From the NCBI RefSeq assembly GCF_029626035.1, contig NZ_JARUBE010000003.1:6076001-6140000 (forward strand): DNA of 64,000 nucleotides. Reading direction: 5' to 3'. This DNA is from Micromonospora sp. WMMD980. Lineage in GTDB: Bacteria > Actinomycetota > Actinomycetes > Mycobacteriales > Micromonosporaceae. The translations under genes and the position numbers were made by a program. Every line of letters begins with the position of its first letter. The first letter of the stretch is position 1. Below the pieces are notes generated by a model. The model was not told where the DNA came from. It did not search any database and saw only the letters and a program-made list of their open reading frames with translations. Shown piece after piece: positions 17,479 through 26,364 of the stretch.

Positions 17479-18329
17479 CCGTCGCCGCGATCGAGGCGGT
17501 CGACGTGTCCCGCACCTACGAGCTGGACGGGGTGTCGGTGTCCGCGCTGCGCGGGGTGTCGCTCACCATCGCCCAGGGCGAGTACGTGGCGGTGATCGGC
17601 CCCTCCGGCTCGGGCAAGTCCACGCTGATGCACCTGCTCGGCGGGTTGGACCGGCCCAGCGGCGGCCGGCTGGTGATCGGCGGCCGAGACGTGGCCTCGC
17701 TGACCGCCCCGGAGCTGGCGACGTTGCGCAACGAGACCATCGGCTTCGTCTTCCAGGCGTTCCACCTGCTGGCCCGGACGTCCGCCGTGGACAACGTGGC
17801 GTTACCGCTGGTCTATCGCGGCGTCGGGGCCCGGCAGCGGCGGGAGCGGGCGGCGGCGATGCTCGGCCGGGTCGGGCTGGGGCACCGCCTGCACCACCGG
17901 CCCAACCAGCTCTCCGGCGGGGAGCAGCAGCGGGTGGCGATCGCCCGGGCGCTGGTCACCGAGCCGGCGGTGCTGCTCGCCGACGAGCCGACCGGCAACC
18001 TGGACAGTGTCACCGGCGAGGCGGTGCTGGAGTTGTTGGAACGGCTGAACGCCGAGTCCGGGGTGGCGTTGGTGATGGTGACCCACGACCAGGAGGTGGC
18101 GGCCCGCGCGCGCCGGCGGATCGCGGTGCGGGACGGGTTGATCCGGTCCGACACCGTTCATGATCGACCGGGGTCGGCCGGCGCGGACCGACCTGCGACA
18201 CTGGATTCCGCTCCCAGCGCGGAGCCCCGGTCCGCGTCCGGAAGCGGCCCGGGGCGCCCGTCCGGTGGCTCCGGTGGCGCCACCGGAGCCACCGGACGCC
18301 TTCCGCACCCCGCGGGGGGCGCCGGATGA
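17475..18329 (+). CDS. MacB/LolD-type ABC transporter ATP-binding protein
   Basis: Cytosolic ATPase of the exporter, 284 residues. Walker [11 protein letters not shown]-loop FVFQAFHLL, signature [15 protein letters not shown], Walker [14 protein letters not shown] and switch THDQE are all intact. The LDxP/S and TGNLD wording is typical of the MacB/LolD subfamily. The last 55 residues are an unusual Ser/Gly/Pro-rich tail not seen in most family members. The GTG start overlaps the adaptor stop and the gene ends in an ATGA overlap with the permease, so all three are co-translated. The cargo is unknown; macrolides, peptides or lipids are handled by relatives. Confidence 0.93.
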   Translation: MTVAAIEAVDVSRTYELDGVSVSALRGVSLTIAQGEYVAVIGPSGSGKSTLMHLLGGLDRPSGGRLVIGGRDVASLTAPELATLRNETIGFVFQAFHLLARTSAVDNVALPLVYRGVGARQRRERAAAMLGRVGLGHRLHHRPNQLSGGEQQRVAIARALVTEPAVLLADEPTGNLDSVTGEAVLELLERLNAESGVALVMVTHDQEVAARARRRIAVRDGLIRSDTVHDRPGSAGADRPATLDSAPSAEPRSASGSGPGRPSGGSGGATGATGRLPHPAGGAG

Positions 18330-19510
18330 GGCTGGCCGAGGCCTGGCGGGTGGCGCTGGACGCGTTGCGGGCCAATCGGATGCGCAGCGTGCTGACCATG
18401 CTCGGCGTGATCATCGGGGTCGCCTCGGTGGTCATCCTGGTGGCCATCGGCACCGGCACCAAGCGGCAGGTGGAGCAGCAGGTCGAGGGGCTCGGCTCGA
18501 ACCTGCTCCTGGTGGTGCCGGGCAAGATCGAGGTGGGCACCGCGCCGGTGGTGTCCCCGCTGGATCTCAAGGACGTCGACGCCGTCTCCCGGGTGGTCGG
18601 CGACCCCGGCCGGGTGGCCGTGACGGTGGCGTCCGGCGCGACCGCGCGGGCGGGCAACCGGTCCGACTTCACCACCGTGCAGGGCGTGCTGGAGACCACC
18701 CCGTCGGTGTTCACCCGCTCGCTGCAACGCGGTCGCTATCTGACCGGGGCCGACGTCGACACCAGCCGCCGGGTGGCGGTGCTCGGCGCCTCGGTGGCCC
18801 GGACGCTCTTCCCCGACCGGGACCCGCTCGGTCAGCAGGTCACGCTGGCCGGGGTGCGGTTCCGGGTGATCGGTGTGTTCGCCCCGCTGGGGCAGAGCCT
18901 CGGCGTGGACCGGGACGACGAGGTGCACGTCCCGGTGACCGCCGCCCAGCGGCTGTGGGGCACCCAGCGGATCGACGGCATCGCGGTCAAGGCGCCCGAC
19001 CGGGACCGGATCGACCAGCTCGGCGAGCGGATCGTGGCGGAGTTGTCCCGCCGGCACCCGGACACCGAGTTCAGCGCCGTCACCCAGCAGCAGATCCTCG
19101 GCGTGCTCGGCGACATCCTGGGCGTGCTCACCGGCGTGCTGGCCGCCATCGCCGGCATCTCGCTGCTGGTCGGCGGCGTCGGCGTCTCCAACATCATGCT
19201 GGTGTCGGTGCGCGAGCGGACCCGGGAGATCGGCCTGCGCAAGGCGGTCGGCGCCCGACCCCGGGACATCGGGGTGCAGTTCCTGCTGGAGGCGGTGCTG
19301 CTCACCTCGATCGGCGGACTGACCGGGATGGCGCTCGGGGTGGGCACCGCGTTGCTCGTCGACGCGTTCTCGCCGATCCCGGCCGCGATCACCTGGTGGT
19401 CGTTGGCGCTCGCCTTCGGGGTGTCGGCGGCGGTCGGCATCGTCTTCGGGGTGGTGCCGGCGCAGCGGGCCGGGCGGCTCGATCCGGTGGTCGCGTTGCG
19501 CGCCGAGTAG
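18326..19510 (+). CDS. MacB-type ABC transporter permease
   Basis: Permease of the exporter, 394 residues. An N-terminal membrane segment (about 20-42, [21 protein letters not shown]) is followed by a large extracellular MacB_PCD domain (about 50-260), then three membrane segments in the FtsX-like C-terminal part containing [22 protein letters not shown] and [15 protein letters not shown], which are typical of MacB. The ATG overlaps the ATPase stop. A GCGGAAC/GTTCCGC hairpin lies 40 bp downstream and closes the operon. With the adaptor and ATPase this makes a complete MacAB-like system, though no TolC is expected in this organism. Confidence 0.92.
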   Translation: MRLAEAWRVALDALRANRMRSVLTMLGVIIGVASVVILVAIGTGTKRQVEQQVEGLGSNLLLVVPGKIEVGTAPVVSPLDLKDVDAVSRVVGDPGRVAVTVASGATARAGNRSDFTTVQGVLETTPSVFTRSLQRGRYLTGADVDTSRRVAVLGASVARTLFPDRDPLGQQVTLAGVRFRVIGVFAPLGQSLGVDRDDEVHVPVTAAQRLWGTQRIDGIAVKAPDRDRIDQLGERIVAELSRRHPDTEFSAVTQQQILGVLGDILGVLTGVLAAIAGISLLVGGVGVSNIMLVSVRERTREIGLRKAVGARPRDIGVQFLLEAVLLTSIGGLTGMALGVGTALLVDAFSPIPAAITWWSLALAFGVSAAVGIVFGVVPAQRAGRLDPVVALRAE

Positions 19511-19549
19511 GCGGATCGGGACGCGCCACCCGTCCGGGCGAAAAGCCCC

Positions 19550-19567
19550 GCGGAACGCGGGTTCCGC
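19550..19567. terminator. Hairpin terminator of the MacAB-like operon
   Basis: GCGGAAC (19550-19556) pairs with GTTCCGC (19561-19567) across a 4-nt loop, 40 bp after the permease stop. Confidence 0.6.
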
Positions 19568-19701
19568 CATGATCAAAGGAAGGAAGGGATCGCGCCGGTC
19601 ACAGCCGTCCCGCTACCGTACTGGTTACACGCGCGTCGCTCGTCGAGGCGGAAGCACCTGCCCGGTGGCACGCGCCGGGCACGGGAATGGGTCGGTGAGC
19701 C

Positions 19702-19911
19702 ATGGCCGGGTCGCAGTCCGACGCACGGCTGTCGGATGTCAGGTTCCTGACCGTCGCCGAGGTGGCGACGGTCATGCGGGTCTCCAAGATGACGGTCTAC
19801 CGTCTCGTGCACAGCGGTGAGCTGACCGCGGTGCGGGTCGGTCGCTCGTTCCGGGTGCCCGAGCACGCCGTGCACGAATACCTCCGGGGCGCCTTCCAGG
19901 AGTCCGCCTGA
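19702..19911 (+). CDS. Small excisionase-type helix-turn-helix protein
   Basis: A 69-residue DNA-binding protein consisting almost entirely of a MerR/excisionase-like winged HTH: FLTVAEVATVMRVSKMTVYRLVHSGELTAVRVGRSFRVPEH split as recognition helix (MRVSKMTVYRLVHSG) and wing (VRVGRSFRVP). It is a conserved chromosomal actinobacterial gene, not a phage remnant, and sits immediately before bS22, as in the remembered Rv0500A-Rv0500B pair. It resembles BldC in size and fold but is a separate lineage. No strong ribosome site is visible before the ATG. Targets are unknown. Confidence 0.85.
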   Translation: MAGSQSDARLSDVRFLTVAEVATVMRVSKMTVYRLVHSGELTAVRVGRSFRVPEHAVHEYLRGAFQESA

Positions 19912-20130
19912 CCGCTCGCGGTCCCGCACGGAGTGCGACGAAAAGGGGCATCGACGGGGGCGCGTTGGTCCTGCTGACGCACTCCGGCTACCCTGGAGCC
20001 CGACCGAGATCGCACCCTGGTGTGCCCTGCCCACCTCGCTGGTCCGGTCCGTTGTCCGCAAGCGGGCACGGCGCCACCGTGCGGTGGCGCCTGCCGGTCC
20101 GCCCCGCACGTTGCATCGAAAGGCTGTCGT

Positions 20131-20232
20131 ATGGGCTCGGTGGTCAAGAAGCGCCGCAAGCGCATGGCTAAGAAGAAGCACCGCAAGCTGCTGCGCAAGA
20201 CCCGCGTCCAGCGTCGCCGTCTCGGCAAGTGA
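20131..20232 (+). CDS. 30S ribosomal protein bS22 (AURKAIP1/COX24 domain)
   Basis: A 33-residue, extremely basic protein, [18 protein letters not shown] followed by [15 protein letters not shown]. This matches the small actinobacterial ribosomal protein bS22 found in mycobacterial 30S subunits, related to the mitochondrial AURKAIP1/COX24 domain. The gene is too short for most frame searches and is enclosed in a longer frame starting at 20020; the ATG at 20131 is chosen because a GAAAGG ribosome site stands nine bases before it and homologues begin MGSVI/VKKRRKR. The preceding HTH gene and following epimerase gene keep the mycobacterial order. Identification is confident. Confidence 0.92.
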   Translation: MGSVVKKRRKRMAKKKHRKLLRKTRVQRRRLGK

Positions 20233-20351
20233 CCGGGGCCGGGCGCTGACCCGGCACCGGCACCACTTGCCAACTGTCGACCCTCGGAGGCTCAGGTGAT
20301 CAGGCCGCGGACGTCCCGGCTCGATCGTGCCTGCCGCGCAAGGCGCACGAC

Positions 20352-21425
20352 ATGACCCCCGGTGGCACCTCAGGTGCACCGGGGGTCGTCGTCGTCACCG
20401 GGGTCGGCCGGTTCCTCGGCGCCAACGTCGCCGCCCGGCTCGCCGCCGACCCACGCATCGAACGCGTTATCGGGGTCGACCCGGCCCCGCCCAACCCCGA
20501 GCTGGCCGACCTGCTCGCCGACGTCGAACTGGTCCGCCTCGACCTGGACTCGCTCGGCGGGCTCCTGATCGACCTCGACGTCGACGCGGTGGTGCACCTG
20601 GCGTTGGTCACCGCCCCCGACCCCCAGCAGGGCGGCCGGGCGGCGATGAAGGAACAGAACGTCATCGGCACGATGCAACTGCTCGCCGCCTGCCAGCGCG
20701 CGCCCCGGCTGCGCCGGCTCGTGGTCCGCTCGTCGACCGCGGCCTACGGGGTGTCGTTCCGCGACCCGGCCGTCTTCACCGAGGAGACCGAGCCGCGCGA
20801 GGTGCCGCGCGGCGGCTTCGGCCGCGATATCCTCGACATCGAGGGCTACGTCCGCGGGTTCCGCCGCCGCCGTCCCGACGTCACCGCGACCGTGCTGCGG
20901 TTCGCGCCGTTCATCGGCTACACCGCCGACACCACGCTCACCCGCTACTTCGCGCAGCCGGTGGTGCCCACCATCTTCGGCCGCGACCCGCGCCTGCAGT
21001 TCCTGCACATCGACGACGCGCTGACGGTGCTGTACCGGGCGGTCGCCGAGGAGCACCCGGGGACCTACAACGTGGCCGGGCCGGGAGTGCTGTCGTTGTC
21101 GCAGGCGATCCGCCGTGCCGGTCGGGTGGCCGTGCCGGTGCTGGAGCCGGGCCTGGCCGGGGTGGCCGCGATCGCCCGCACCATGGGCTTCGGCCGCTAC
21201 GGCCTGGACCAGGTCGACCTCTTCGTGCACGGCCGGGTGGTGGACACCACCCGGCTGGAGCGCGAGTTCGGCTTCACCCCGCGTTCGACCGCCGCCGCGT
21301 TCGACGACTTCGTCCGCGCCCACCACGGCGGGGTGGTGGTGACCCGGGATCAGCTCGCCGCCGCCGAGCAACTGGTGCTGGAGAGCATCCGCCAGGTCCG
21401 CTCGACCGTCCGGGAGCGCTCGTGA
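20352..21425 (+). CDS. NAD-dependent epimerase/dehydratase family protein (GalE2-like)
   Basis: A 357-residue extended short-chain dehydrogenase fold protein. The N-terminal nucleotide loop reads VVTGVGRFLGANVA (GxxGxxG), followed by DVDAVVHLALVT and VVRSSTAAYGVS. At the usual YxxxK position the sequence is FGRDILDIEGYVRGFRRR, so the canonical Tyr-Lys pair is not evident and the catalytic assignment is uncertain. The C-terminal third includes FLHIDDALTVLYRAV and TYNVAGPGVLSLSQA. It corresponds by position to Rv0501. The stop overlaps the acyltransferase start (GTGA), making a two-gene operon. True substrate unknown. Confidence 0.83.
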   Translation: MTPGGTSGAPGVVVVTGVGRFLGANVAARLAADPRIERVIGVDPAPPNPELADLLADVELVRLDLDSLGGLLIDLDVDAVVHLALVTAPDPQQGGRAAMKEQNVIGTMQLLAACQRAPRLRRLVVRSSTAAYGVSFRDPAVFTEETEPREVPRGGFGRDILDIEGYVRGFRRRRPDVTATVLRFAPFIGYTADTTLTRYFAQPVVPTIFGRDPRLQFLHIDDALTVLYRAVAEEHPGTYNVAGPGVLSLSQAIRRAGRVAVPVLEPGLAGVAAIARTMGFGRYGLDQVDLFVHGRVVDTTRLEREFGFTPRSTAAAFDDFVRAHHGGVVVTRDQLAAAEQLVLESIRQVRSTVRERS

Positions 21426-22708
21426 GCAGCTCGCCGGAGCGGCGTGACGCGCGCTTCGACGTACCCCCGGCCGGGCCCGGGCCGGACGCGGAGCCGGCGC
21501 GGCGCAACGGGCACCGGCCGGTCACCGCGCCGGCCGCCCGCCCGGCGGCGCGGGTCGACGAGCCGGACACCTCCACCGACGAGCCCGTCGCCGCGAAGCC
21601 GGCGGCCGACCAGCGCGCGGCCGCGAAGCCGGCGGCCGACCAGTGCGCTGCCGCGCCGGCGGCCGACCAGGGCGCTGCCGCGAAGCCGGGCGCCGACGAG
21701 CCCGCCGCCCCGAAGCCGGTCGCGAAGAAGGCCGTCGCGAAGAAGGCGGTTGCCAAGAAGGCGGTCGCGAAGAAGGCCGTGCCGGCGTCGGCCCGGGACA
21801 GGGCGTCCGACACCGCGACGGCCGAACCGCCGGCCGACACGGCGCCGGCGGTGACCGACCGGCCCGGGGACCACTGGGACCGCCGGGTCGCGCAGGGGCT
21901 CGCCTTCCTGCGGCGGCGGCTCTCCGGCGACTACGAGGTGGACGAGTTCGGCTTCGACCCCGACCTCACCGACGCGGTCTTCCACCCGCTGGTGCGGCTG
22001 CTCTACCGGGACTGGTTCCGCACCGAGGTCGGCGGCCTGGAGCACGTGCCGACCGACGGTGCCGGCCTGGTGGTGGGCAACCACTCCGGCACCGTGGCGC
22101 TGGACGCGCTGATCCTCTCCACCGCGCTGCACGACCGGCATCCGGGCCACCGCTACCTGCGCCTGCTCGGCGCCGACCTGGTCTTCCGGATACCGGTGGT
22201 CTCCGAGCTGGCCCGTAAGACCGGCGGCACGGTCGCCTGCAACCCGGACGCGGAGCGGCTGCTCGGCAACGGTGAGTTGGTCGGCGTGTTCCCGGAGGGC
22301 TTCAAAGGCGTCGGCAAGCTCTACGCCGACCGCTACAAGCTCCAGCGGTTCGGCCGGGGCGGGTTCGTCTCCGCCGCGCTGCGCACCGGCACGCCGATCG
22401 TGCCGGTGGCGATCGTCGGCGGCGAGGAGATCTATCCGATGCTCGCCGACATCAAACCACTCGCCCGGCTGCTCAAGCTGCCCTACTTCCCGGTGACGCC
22501 GACGTTCCCGTGGCTGGGGCCGTTGGGCATGGTGCCGCTGCCGAGCAAGTGGCTGATCGAGTTCTGCCCACCGATCCCGACCGCGCACCTGCGCGACTCG
22601 GCGGACGACCCGCTCGTCGTGTTCAACCTCGCCGACCAGGTGCGGGAAACCATCCAGCAGACGTTGCACGGGTTGCTGGAGCGCCGGCCGGACCCGTTCG
22701 GCCCCTGA
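21422..22708 (+). CDS. 1-acylglycerol-3-phosphate acyltransferase-like protein with Lys/Ala-repeat N-terminus
   Basis: A 428-residue PlsC-family protein. Residues 1-150 are low complexity: KPAADQ-type repeats, then four copies of VAKKA. The catalytic domain begins near 155, with GLVVGNHSGTVALDALIL as motif I (His then Asp six residues on, wider than the classical HxxxxD), VACNPDAERLL, GVFPEGFKG as motif III and VPVAIVGGEEIYP. Counterparts such as Rv0502 share the NHSGT form. It probably acylates a lipid precursor at the membrane. The GTG overlaps the epimerase stop; the much longer upstream frame is an out-of-frame read of the epimerase. Confidence 0.85.
   Translation: MSSSPERRDARFDVPPAGPGPDAEPARRNGHRPVTAPAARPAARVDEPDTSTDEPVAAKPAADQRAAAKPAADQCAAAPAADQGAAAKPGADEPAAPKPVAKKAVAKKAVAKKAVAKKAVPASARDRASDTATAEPPADTAPAVTDRPGDHWDRRVAQGLAFLRRRLSGDYEVDEFGFDPDLTDAVFHPLVRLLYRDWFRTEVGGLEHVPTDGAGLVVGNHSGTVALDALILSTALHDRHPGHRYLRLLGADLVFRIPVVSELARKTGGTVACNPDAERLLGNGELVGVFPEGFKGVGKLYADRYKLQRFGRGGFVSAALRTGTPIVPVAIVGGEEIYPMLADIKPLARLLKLPYFPVTPTFPWLGPLGMVPLPSKWLIEFCPPIPTAHLRDSADDPLVVFNLADQVRETIQQTLHGLLERRPDPFGP
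21593..21778 (+). repeat. Intragenic repeats encoding KPAADQ and VAKKA
   Basis: About four 27-30-bp units from 21593 to 21709 encode AAKPAADQxA. Four exact-phase 15-bp units at 21719-21778 encode VAKKA, giving a strongly basic, histone H1-tail-like stretch at the acyltransferase N-terminus. Confidence 0.8.
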
Positions 22709-22723
22709 CCGGCGCGGCTCCGC

Positions 22724-23599
22724 TCAGGCGCGCTGGCGGCGGCGGTGCAGCGCCAGGCCGGCGGTGACCGCGCCGGCGAGCAGGCCGGCGGCGGCGGTCG
22801 AGGGCACCGCGATGCGTACGGCCCGGCGGCCGGTGCGGAAGTCGCGGACGTCCCAGCCCTGCTCGCGGGCGCGCCGCAGCAGCGCCGGATCGGGGTTGAC
22901 CGCCACCGCGTGGCCCACCGCGGACAGCATCGGCAGGTCGTTGGCGGAGTCGCTGTAGGCCGTGCACCGGGCCAGGTCCAGCCCCTCCACGGCGGCGAGC
23001 TGGGTGACCGCCTCGGCCTTCGCCGGCCCGTGCATCAGGTCGCCGACCAGCCGGCCGGTGTAGGCGCCGTCGACCACCTCGGCGACAGTGCCGACCGCGC
23101 CGGTCAGGCCGAGCCGGGTCGCGATCACCCGGCCGATCTCCACCGGGGCGGCGCTGACCAGCCAGACCCGCTCGCCCGAGTCGAGGTGCCGCTGGGCCAG
23201 CCGGCGGGTGCCGGCCCAGATGCGCGGCGCCATCAGCTCGTCGAAGATCTCCTCGGTGAGGCGCTCCACATCGTCGACCCGCCAACCCTGCACGAAGGCG
23301 AGCGCGGCCTCCTTCGCCTGCGACATGGTGCCCGCGTGCTCGGTGGCGAGCAGCCGGAAGCGGGCCTGCTGCCAGGCGAACCGGGCCAGGTCACCGGCGG
23401 TGAAGTAGTCGCGGGCGGCAAGCCCCCGGGCGAACCAGTAGATCGACGCGCCCTGCATCATCGTGTTGTCCACGTCGAAGAACGCGGCGGCGGTCGGATC
23501 CGGCGTGCCGGCTGTCGCGGGTGCCGCCGGGGTCTCCGCCCAGCCGGCGGTGTGTCCGTGGGCGTCGGTGCTGACCGTCACCCGGTGGGACTCGGTCAT
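22724..23599 (-). CDS. HAD-IB family phosphatase (SerB1-like) with C-terminal membrane segment
   Basis: A 291-residue HAD hydrolase of subfamily IB. The nucleophile motif is FFDVDNTMMQGAS (Asp42, Asp44, Thr46), motif II WLVSAAPVEIG, and motif IV AYSDSANDLPML, all intact. The cap region holds GLAARDYFT and AKEAALAFVQGW. A hydrophobic segment near residues 262-284 followed by HRRRQRA suggests C-terminal membrane anchoring. Mycobacterial Rv0505c was named SerB1 but its substrate is not established, so phosphoserine phosphatase is only one possibility; lipid phosphate is another, given the adjacent acyltransferase. It is convergent with that gene, 15 bp apart. Confidence 0.85.
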   Translation of the reverse strand: MTESHRVTVSTDAHGHTAGWAETPAAPATAGTPDPTAAAFFDVDNTMMQGASIYWFARGLAARDYFTAGDLARFAWQQARFRLLATEHAGTMSQAKEAALAFVQGWRVDDVERLTEEIFDELMAPRIWAGTRRLAQRHLDSGERVWLVSAAPVEIGRVIATRLGLTGAVGTVAEVVDGAYTGRLVGDLMHGPAKAEAVTQLAAVEGLDLARCTAYSDSANDLPMLSAVGHAVAVNPDPALLRRAREQGWDVRDFRTGRRAVRIAVPSTAAAGLLAGAVTAGLALHRRRQRA

Positions 23600-23700
23600 G
23601 GCGACCTCCCTCCCTCGACGACGGCGTACGGGGCCCGTGTCGAGCGTATCCGGCCCGTCGTGACGGCCGGGTGACCGCCGGGAGAAGTGTGGCCGCGGGC

Positions 23701-24564
23701 TCAGCGCTCGCCGGGGCAGGTGCTCGGCGCGGGGCCGAGCGTGTCACTGGCGGCCGGTGCGGGCAGCCCGCAGGCGATCGCCTCACGCAGCGCGTCGGCG
23801 CGCCGGCCGGCCGCGTCGAGCAGCGCCAGCGAGCGGCGGGTGCGGTCCCGGTCGGCGTGGTCGGGGCGGTCGAGCAGGCCGCTGACCACCCGGCGCTGGC
23901 CGGCGAGGAAGGTGTCCACCGCGTCCAGCGCCGTCGGGTCGGAGCGCTGCGCGGCCACCGTGGTCAGCAGGCGTACGCCCTGGCGGGTGTCCGCGTCCAT
24001 GTCGTCCAGCACGGCGCTGAAGCCGAGCCGGTCGTGGCGGACCGAGGCGGCCTCGTCGAGCCGGGTGCGGGCGAAGTCGAGGAAGAGCTGACCCCGGCTG
24101 ATGTCCGAGTTGGCCAGCGCGAGCTGGGCGCGTTCGGTGGAGCGCTTCATGCCGTAGAGCGCGTCACCGGGCAGCGCGTTCTCGCTGGCGGCGGAGATGC
24201 CGGAGAGCGCGATGGCGCCGGCCGCCACGCCGACCAGGATCGCACCCCGGGCCCGGGCCCGCCGGCCGGTGATGGCGGGCAGCAACGCGCCGCGCAGACC
24301 GGCCCCGGAAGCGGTCGCGGCCGTGACGCCCTCGCGCTCGGCGGTGGCCACGAGCATCGCCCGCAGGCCGGTGCGGAACCCGGGATCGACGTCGACGGTG
24401 GGTCGTTCGACGGTGAGCCGTCGGCCCACCGCGACGAGCGCGGTCAGCTCGCCGTCGGCCCGGGACCGGACGTGGTGTCGGCGTCCGCCGTTGGCCTCGT
24501 CGAGGAGTTGCGCGAAGCGCTCGGCTCGCCGACCGGAGAAGAGGTCGCTGTCCACCGCGGGCAC
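23701..24564 (-). CDS. rsbN: Membrane anti-sigma factor RsbN (DUF5667)
   Basis: A 287-residue single-pass membrane protein, directly downstream of the bldN-type sigma gene. Residues 1-105 are cytoplasmic and would bind the sigma factor (GRRAERFAQLLDEANGG). A membrane segment spans about 107-124 (GAILVGVAAGAIALSGIS), and the extracellular part begins ENALPGDALYGMKRSTE, the DUF5667 signature, then helical sequence to a short Cys-containing tail. In Streptomyces, rsbN follows bldN and its product holds BldN inactive until development. The GTG at 24564 is the likely start. The name depends on context plus architecture; sequence identity to RsbN was not computed. Confidence 0.8.
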   Translation of the reverse strand: MPAVDSDLFSGRRAERFAQLLDEANGGRRHHVRSRADGELTALVAVGRRLTVERPTVDVDPGFRTGLRAMLVATAEREGVTAATASGAGLRGALLPAITGRRARARGAILVGVAAGAIALSGISAASENALPGDALYGMKRSTERAQLALANSDISRGQLFLDFARTRLDEAASVRHDRLGFSAVLDDMDADTRQGVRLLTTVAAQRSDPTALDAVDTFLAGQRRVVSGLLDRPDHADRDRTRRSLALLDAAGRRADALREAIACGLPAPAASDTLGPAPSTCPGER

Positions 24565-24841
24565 CCCCTTCCGCTGGTCACGGCCGGGTGGCCGTCATCG
24601 TCACCAGCGACCGGTGGCAGCGTGTGGCCGATTGTCGACCGGGACGGCCGACCTGACCCGCCGGACCGGGTGGCCCGGGGGACGCCGGGACAACCACTGG
24701 TCGCACCCGGAGAAACGGTTCGCGCGGGTCGCCGGTTACGGCCCGATCGGCGGCGAAATCACCGGGTCTGACGGGCGCTGCGGAGGGTGTCGGAAACACG
24801 CCGACCACCGGCGCCTGCGCCGGTGGTGCGGACGGGTCGGG

Positions 24842-25816
24842 TCAGCCGTGGAAGCCGTCGGGCAGCAATCGGGCCAGGGCCCGGACCGCCCGGTACTGCA
24901 GGGCCTTGATGGCGCCCTCGTTCTTGCCCATGGCGCGGGCCGTCTCGGCGACCGAGAAGCCCTGGAGGAACCGCAGCACGATGCATTCCTGCTGCTCCGG
25001 GTTGAGCTGCTTGACGGCGGTGAGCAGGGCGACGTTGGTGATGTGCTCGACCACCGCCGCCTCCGGGCTGCCTTCCGGTCCGCGGTCCTCCCGTTCGGCG
25101 TCCAGGACGTCGCCGGTGGTCACCTCCAGCCGGTAGCGGCCGGACTTGAAGTGGTCGGCGACCAGGTTGCGGGCGATGGTGACCAGCCAGGCCCCCAGGT
25201 CGCGCCCCTGCCAGGTGAAGCTGCCGATCCGCTTGAGCGCCCGCAGGAACGTGTCGGAGGTGAGGTCCTCGGCGAGTTGGCGGTTGCCGACCCGGAAGTA
25301 GACGAACCGGAAGACGGTGTCGACGTACCGGTCGTAGAGCAGGCCGAACGCCTCGGCCTCGCCGGCCTGCGCCCGTTCGACGAGCGCCCAGACCTCGGTG
25401 GCGGGGTCGGACGGGTCGGGGCGGCTCGGGAAGCCGGTGGCCGGGGTGGCGGCGGGGACGGCCGGCAGCACCGCGGTGTCGCCGGCGGTCACCGCGGGCA
25501 GCACGGCGGTCTCCGCGGCGGACGGCTCCGCGCTGGTGGCGGCCTCGCCCCGCCGGACCTGGGTCGGTGGGCCGGGACGGGGCGGGGCGCCGAGCCGGCC
25601 GCCGGCCGGTTTCGCGTTGGTCCCGGGCAGCGCCGGGCGCAGCGGCGCCTCGTTGCCGTGGTGCGTGCGGCTGCGCGTTCGCCGGGCCGCCGCCTCGCTG
25701 CGTGCCGTGAGCAGGCCGTCGACGCGCGGGGTCGGGTCGGCGCGTTCGTTGAGCGGGTTCCGCTGGGTCGGGCCGGTCAACCCGGCCGGCCGGTCCGCGT
25801 AACCGAAGGTGGTCAC
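24842..25816 (-). CDS. bldN: ECF-type developmental sigma factor BldN
   Basis: A 324-residue sigma factor. Region 2 starts near residue 143 with WALVERAQAGEAEAFGLLYD, followed by YFRVGNRQLAEDLTSDTF and FTWQGRDLGAWLVTIARNL. Region 4 reads LNPEQQECIVLRFLQGFS and ARAMGKNEGAIKALQYRA, essentially the wording remembered for Streptomyces BldN. A 140-residue N-terminal extension rich in Pro, Ala and Arg precedes it; Streptomyces BldN is made as a pro-protein, so processing here is plausible. The GTG at 25816 has a GGGGAGG ribosome site and overlaps the stop of a 47-codon leader frame. The anti-sigma gene rsbN follows. It probably controls aerial or spore development. Confidence 0.9.
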   Translation of the reverse strand: MTTFGYADRPAGLTGPTQRNPLNERADPTPRVDGLLTARSEAAARRTRSRTHHGNEAPLRPALPGTNAKPAGGRLGAPPRPGPPTQVRRGEAATSAEPSAAETAVLPAVTAGDTAVLPAVPAATPATGFPSRPDPSDPATEVWALVERAQAGEAEAFGLLYDRYVDTVFRFVYFRVGNRQLAEDLTSDTFLRALKRIGSFTWQGRDLGAWLVTIARNLVADHFKSGRYRLEVTTGDVLDAEREDRGPEGSPEAAVVEHITNVALLTAVKQLNPEQQECIVLRFLQGFSVAETARAMGKNEGAIKALQYRAVRALARLLPDGFHG

Positions 25817-25956
25817 CGTGCCTCCCCGATCCAGGTGGACAGCGACCGCGCCGGAACCGCGAGGCCGGGTAGGACCCGGTCGGGCACGGCCGGTCCGGGA
25901 CGTGCCGGCGGGCGGCAGATCCCCTTGAGGTGCTGGTCCAATGCGCTCACGGGCAC
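25813..25956 (-). CDS. Leader reading frame translationally coupled to bldN
   Basis: A 47-codon frame begins at GTG 25956 behind a strong GAGGAGG ribosome site with a five-base spacer. It reads VPVSALDQHLKGICRPPARP and continues Pro/Ala/Val-rich to STWIGEAR. Its TGA stop overlaps the bldN GTG start in the GTGA arrangement typical of coupled genes. No family is recognised. It could be a short regulatory peptide, a translation-coupling device, or part of a different bldN start created by a frameshift. The good ribosome site and the coupling are directly visible; expression is inferred. Confidence 0.45.
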   Translation of the reverse strand: MPVSALDQHLKGICRPPARPGPAVPDRVLPGLAVPARSLSTWIGEAR

Positions 25957-26364
25957 GGGGGCCTCCTCGGGCTGAGGGGTGTCGACTCACGGCAAATGGG
26001 GTGAGCCGACCCGAGTGATGATAGGCCCAACGTCACCCGCGCGTGGCAAGTCCGTTACACAGAGCGGAAGTATTTCCCGTCCGGTCGCACTGCCGGCGGA
26101 CCCGTTGTCCGTCGTCGGTGGTTGACTTTCGCGACGGAACCTGGTGAATGATGGAAGTCCAGGTAGGACCCGATTTTCTTTTCGCCGGGCGTGTCGCGGC
26201 GGCGATCCGGGCGGCTCGGGGCGCGCACTCCTCCACCGCCTGATGAAGATCTAGATCCCATCGCCGGGAATCCCATGAGATATCAATTGCAGGTCCCGTG
26301 CGGCGGACCCGGGCCGGTGTTCGGGCATGGTCCGGCGGACGCGCCTGTGCCAGACTCAGCCACC
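25957..26364. other. 408-bp promoter region between bldN and the acyl-CoA ligase
   Basis: This is the most AT-rich gap in the left half. On the minus strand TATCAT (26018-26023) is a -10-like box about 60 nt upstream of the bldN leader frame. The section 26040-26290 holds AT-rich stretches such as GATTTTCTTTT and AGATATCAATT but no gene. On the plus strand a weak CAGACT box (26351-26356) stands eight bases before the ligase GTG. Developmental regulator sites may lie here, but none is clear. Confidence 0.5.

Noticed and set aside
20327..21421. Long N-terminal extension of the acyltransferase
   Set aside because: This is an out-of-frame read of the epimerase gene; the GTGA overlap at 21422 marks the true start.
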